Below, in pieces: positions 63,501 to 64,000 of a DNA stretch of 64,000 bases. The stretch is from Entonaema liquescens (taxonomy: Eukaryota > Ascomycota > Sordariomycetes > Xylariales > Xylariaceae). Numbering within the stretch: the first letter of the stretch is position 1; the number at the start of each line of letters is the position of its first letter. The translations under genes and the position numbers were made by a program. Location of the stretch: the NCBI GenBank assembly GCA_902805475.1, contig CADCSX010000001.1, positions 2,294,001-2,358,000 on the forward strand. The letters are read 5' to 3'. The notes below the pieces were generated by a model, which was given only the letters and a program-made list of their open reading frames with translations, ran no database searches and was not told where the DNA came from.

Positions 63501-64000
63501 ATTATTAAAAACCATTTAATTAACAATTTTCGTATTAATAATTATGTAATTTTTTCATTTAATTTTATTATTTTTATTTAAAATAAAAATATTTTTATAA
63601 ATAACAAAAATTAATATAAAAAAAAGAACAAGTTTTTAATTACGAAAAATTTTATTTTAAAAGATTAATTTTATAACCGTGTTATTAATAATTTTTTAAT
63701 TTTTAATATTAATAACGTAAAATTTATATTTTTTAAAAATAAATTTTTTTTAATTTAGTTTAAATTTAATTAATTTAATTTTTTTTTCGGGAATATAAAT
63801 AAAACTTTTATTTTTAAAAATATTATAAAACTCCGAAATAATATTATAAAATTTTTTAAATTTTCTTAATTTATTAAGGTTTTTATAAATAATTATATTA
63901 TTAAAATATTTATTAATATTAAAAATATTTATAATAAATAATAAAAATTAACCGAAAATATAATTATTAAATTTATGAATTTTGGATTTTTTAATAATAA
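60560..64000. repeat. RIP-like AT-rich tract 2, runs off the window end
   Basis: This is an almost pure A/T sequence with long homopolymers and TAA/TTA steps. The few C residues mostly occur in CG. The one longer frame (minus 62886-63140) is a low-complexity I/F/N/K string and not a gene. It resembles tract 1 but is more depleted in G. A RIP-degraded repeat, or a pericentromeric or subtelomeric type region, would fit. The right boundary is not seen. Confidence 0.85.

Overview
The window comes from a filamentous ascomycete (Pezizomycotina, probably Sordariomycetes). The evidence is small introns of about 50-85 nt with GT(A/G)AGT-like donors and CTAAC/CTGAC branch sites, fungal forms of KAR9, HCNGP, DUF1275 and a CrnA/NrtA nitrate transporter, and two extremely AT-rich tracts that look like repeat-induced point mutation (RIP) products. 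No organism name can be given from sequence alone.

Layout. 0.9-4.6 kb carries two accessory genes: an unknown 481-residue protein and an F-box/ankyrin-like protein. About 5.54-12.34 kb is a nearly gene-free AT tract in which most remaining C sits before G. It is flanked by two same-orientation copies of a roughly 440-bp block that keeps TATA, A-box-like, B-box-like and oligo-T signals, possibly a Pol III-type RNA gene family. 12.8-19.8 kb is gene-poor, with one small three-exon gene of 71 codons that resembles conidiation proteins (16.5-16.8 kb) and a GC-rich island of unknown nature. 19.9-27.5 kb is a dense housekeeping block: a conserved 442-residue protein, an HCNGP-like protein divergent from proteasome beta-7 (PRE4), and GFA1. 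After 5.4 kb of near-empty DNA come RPT4 and a conserved unknown protein, then a 251-bp MITE-like element with perfect 27-bp terminal inverted repeats, KAR9, a matrixin-like metalloprotease, a BLM/SGS1/QDE-3-type RecQ helicase and a DUF1275 membrane protein. A nitrate transporter with nitrogen-regulatory motifs in its promoter is the last gene. From about 60.56 kb to the end is a second RIP-like AT tract.

Functional picture. Most of the window is core biology: proteasome (PRE4, RPT4), hexosamine/chitin precursor synthesis (GFA1), spindle positioning (KAR9), recombination control (RecQ) and nitrate uptake. These genes sit between decayed repeat-derived tracts. Three conserved genes (GFA1, the 36.8-35.3 kb unknown gene and KAR9) each lose frame by exactly one base inside a C run of the coding strand. 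The shared pattern suggests homopolymer under-calling in the assembly rather than three real knock-outs.

Limits. Exon structures were derived by eye from splice signals and reading-frame phase, and every multi-exon model given here closes in phase. Family assignments rest on motif recognition, not database searches.
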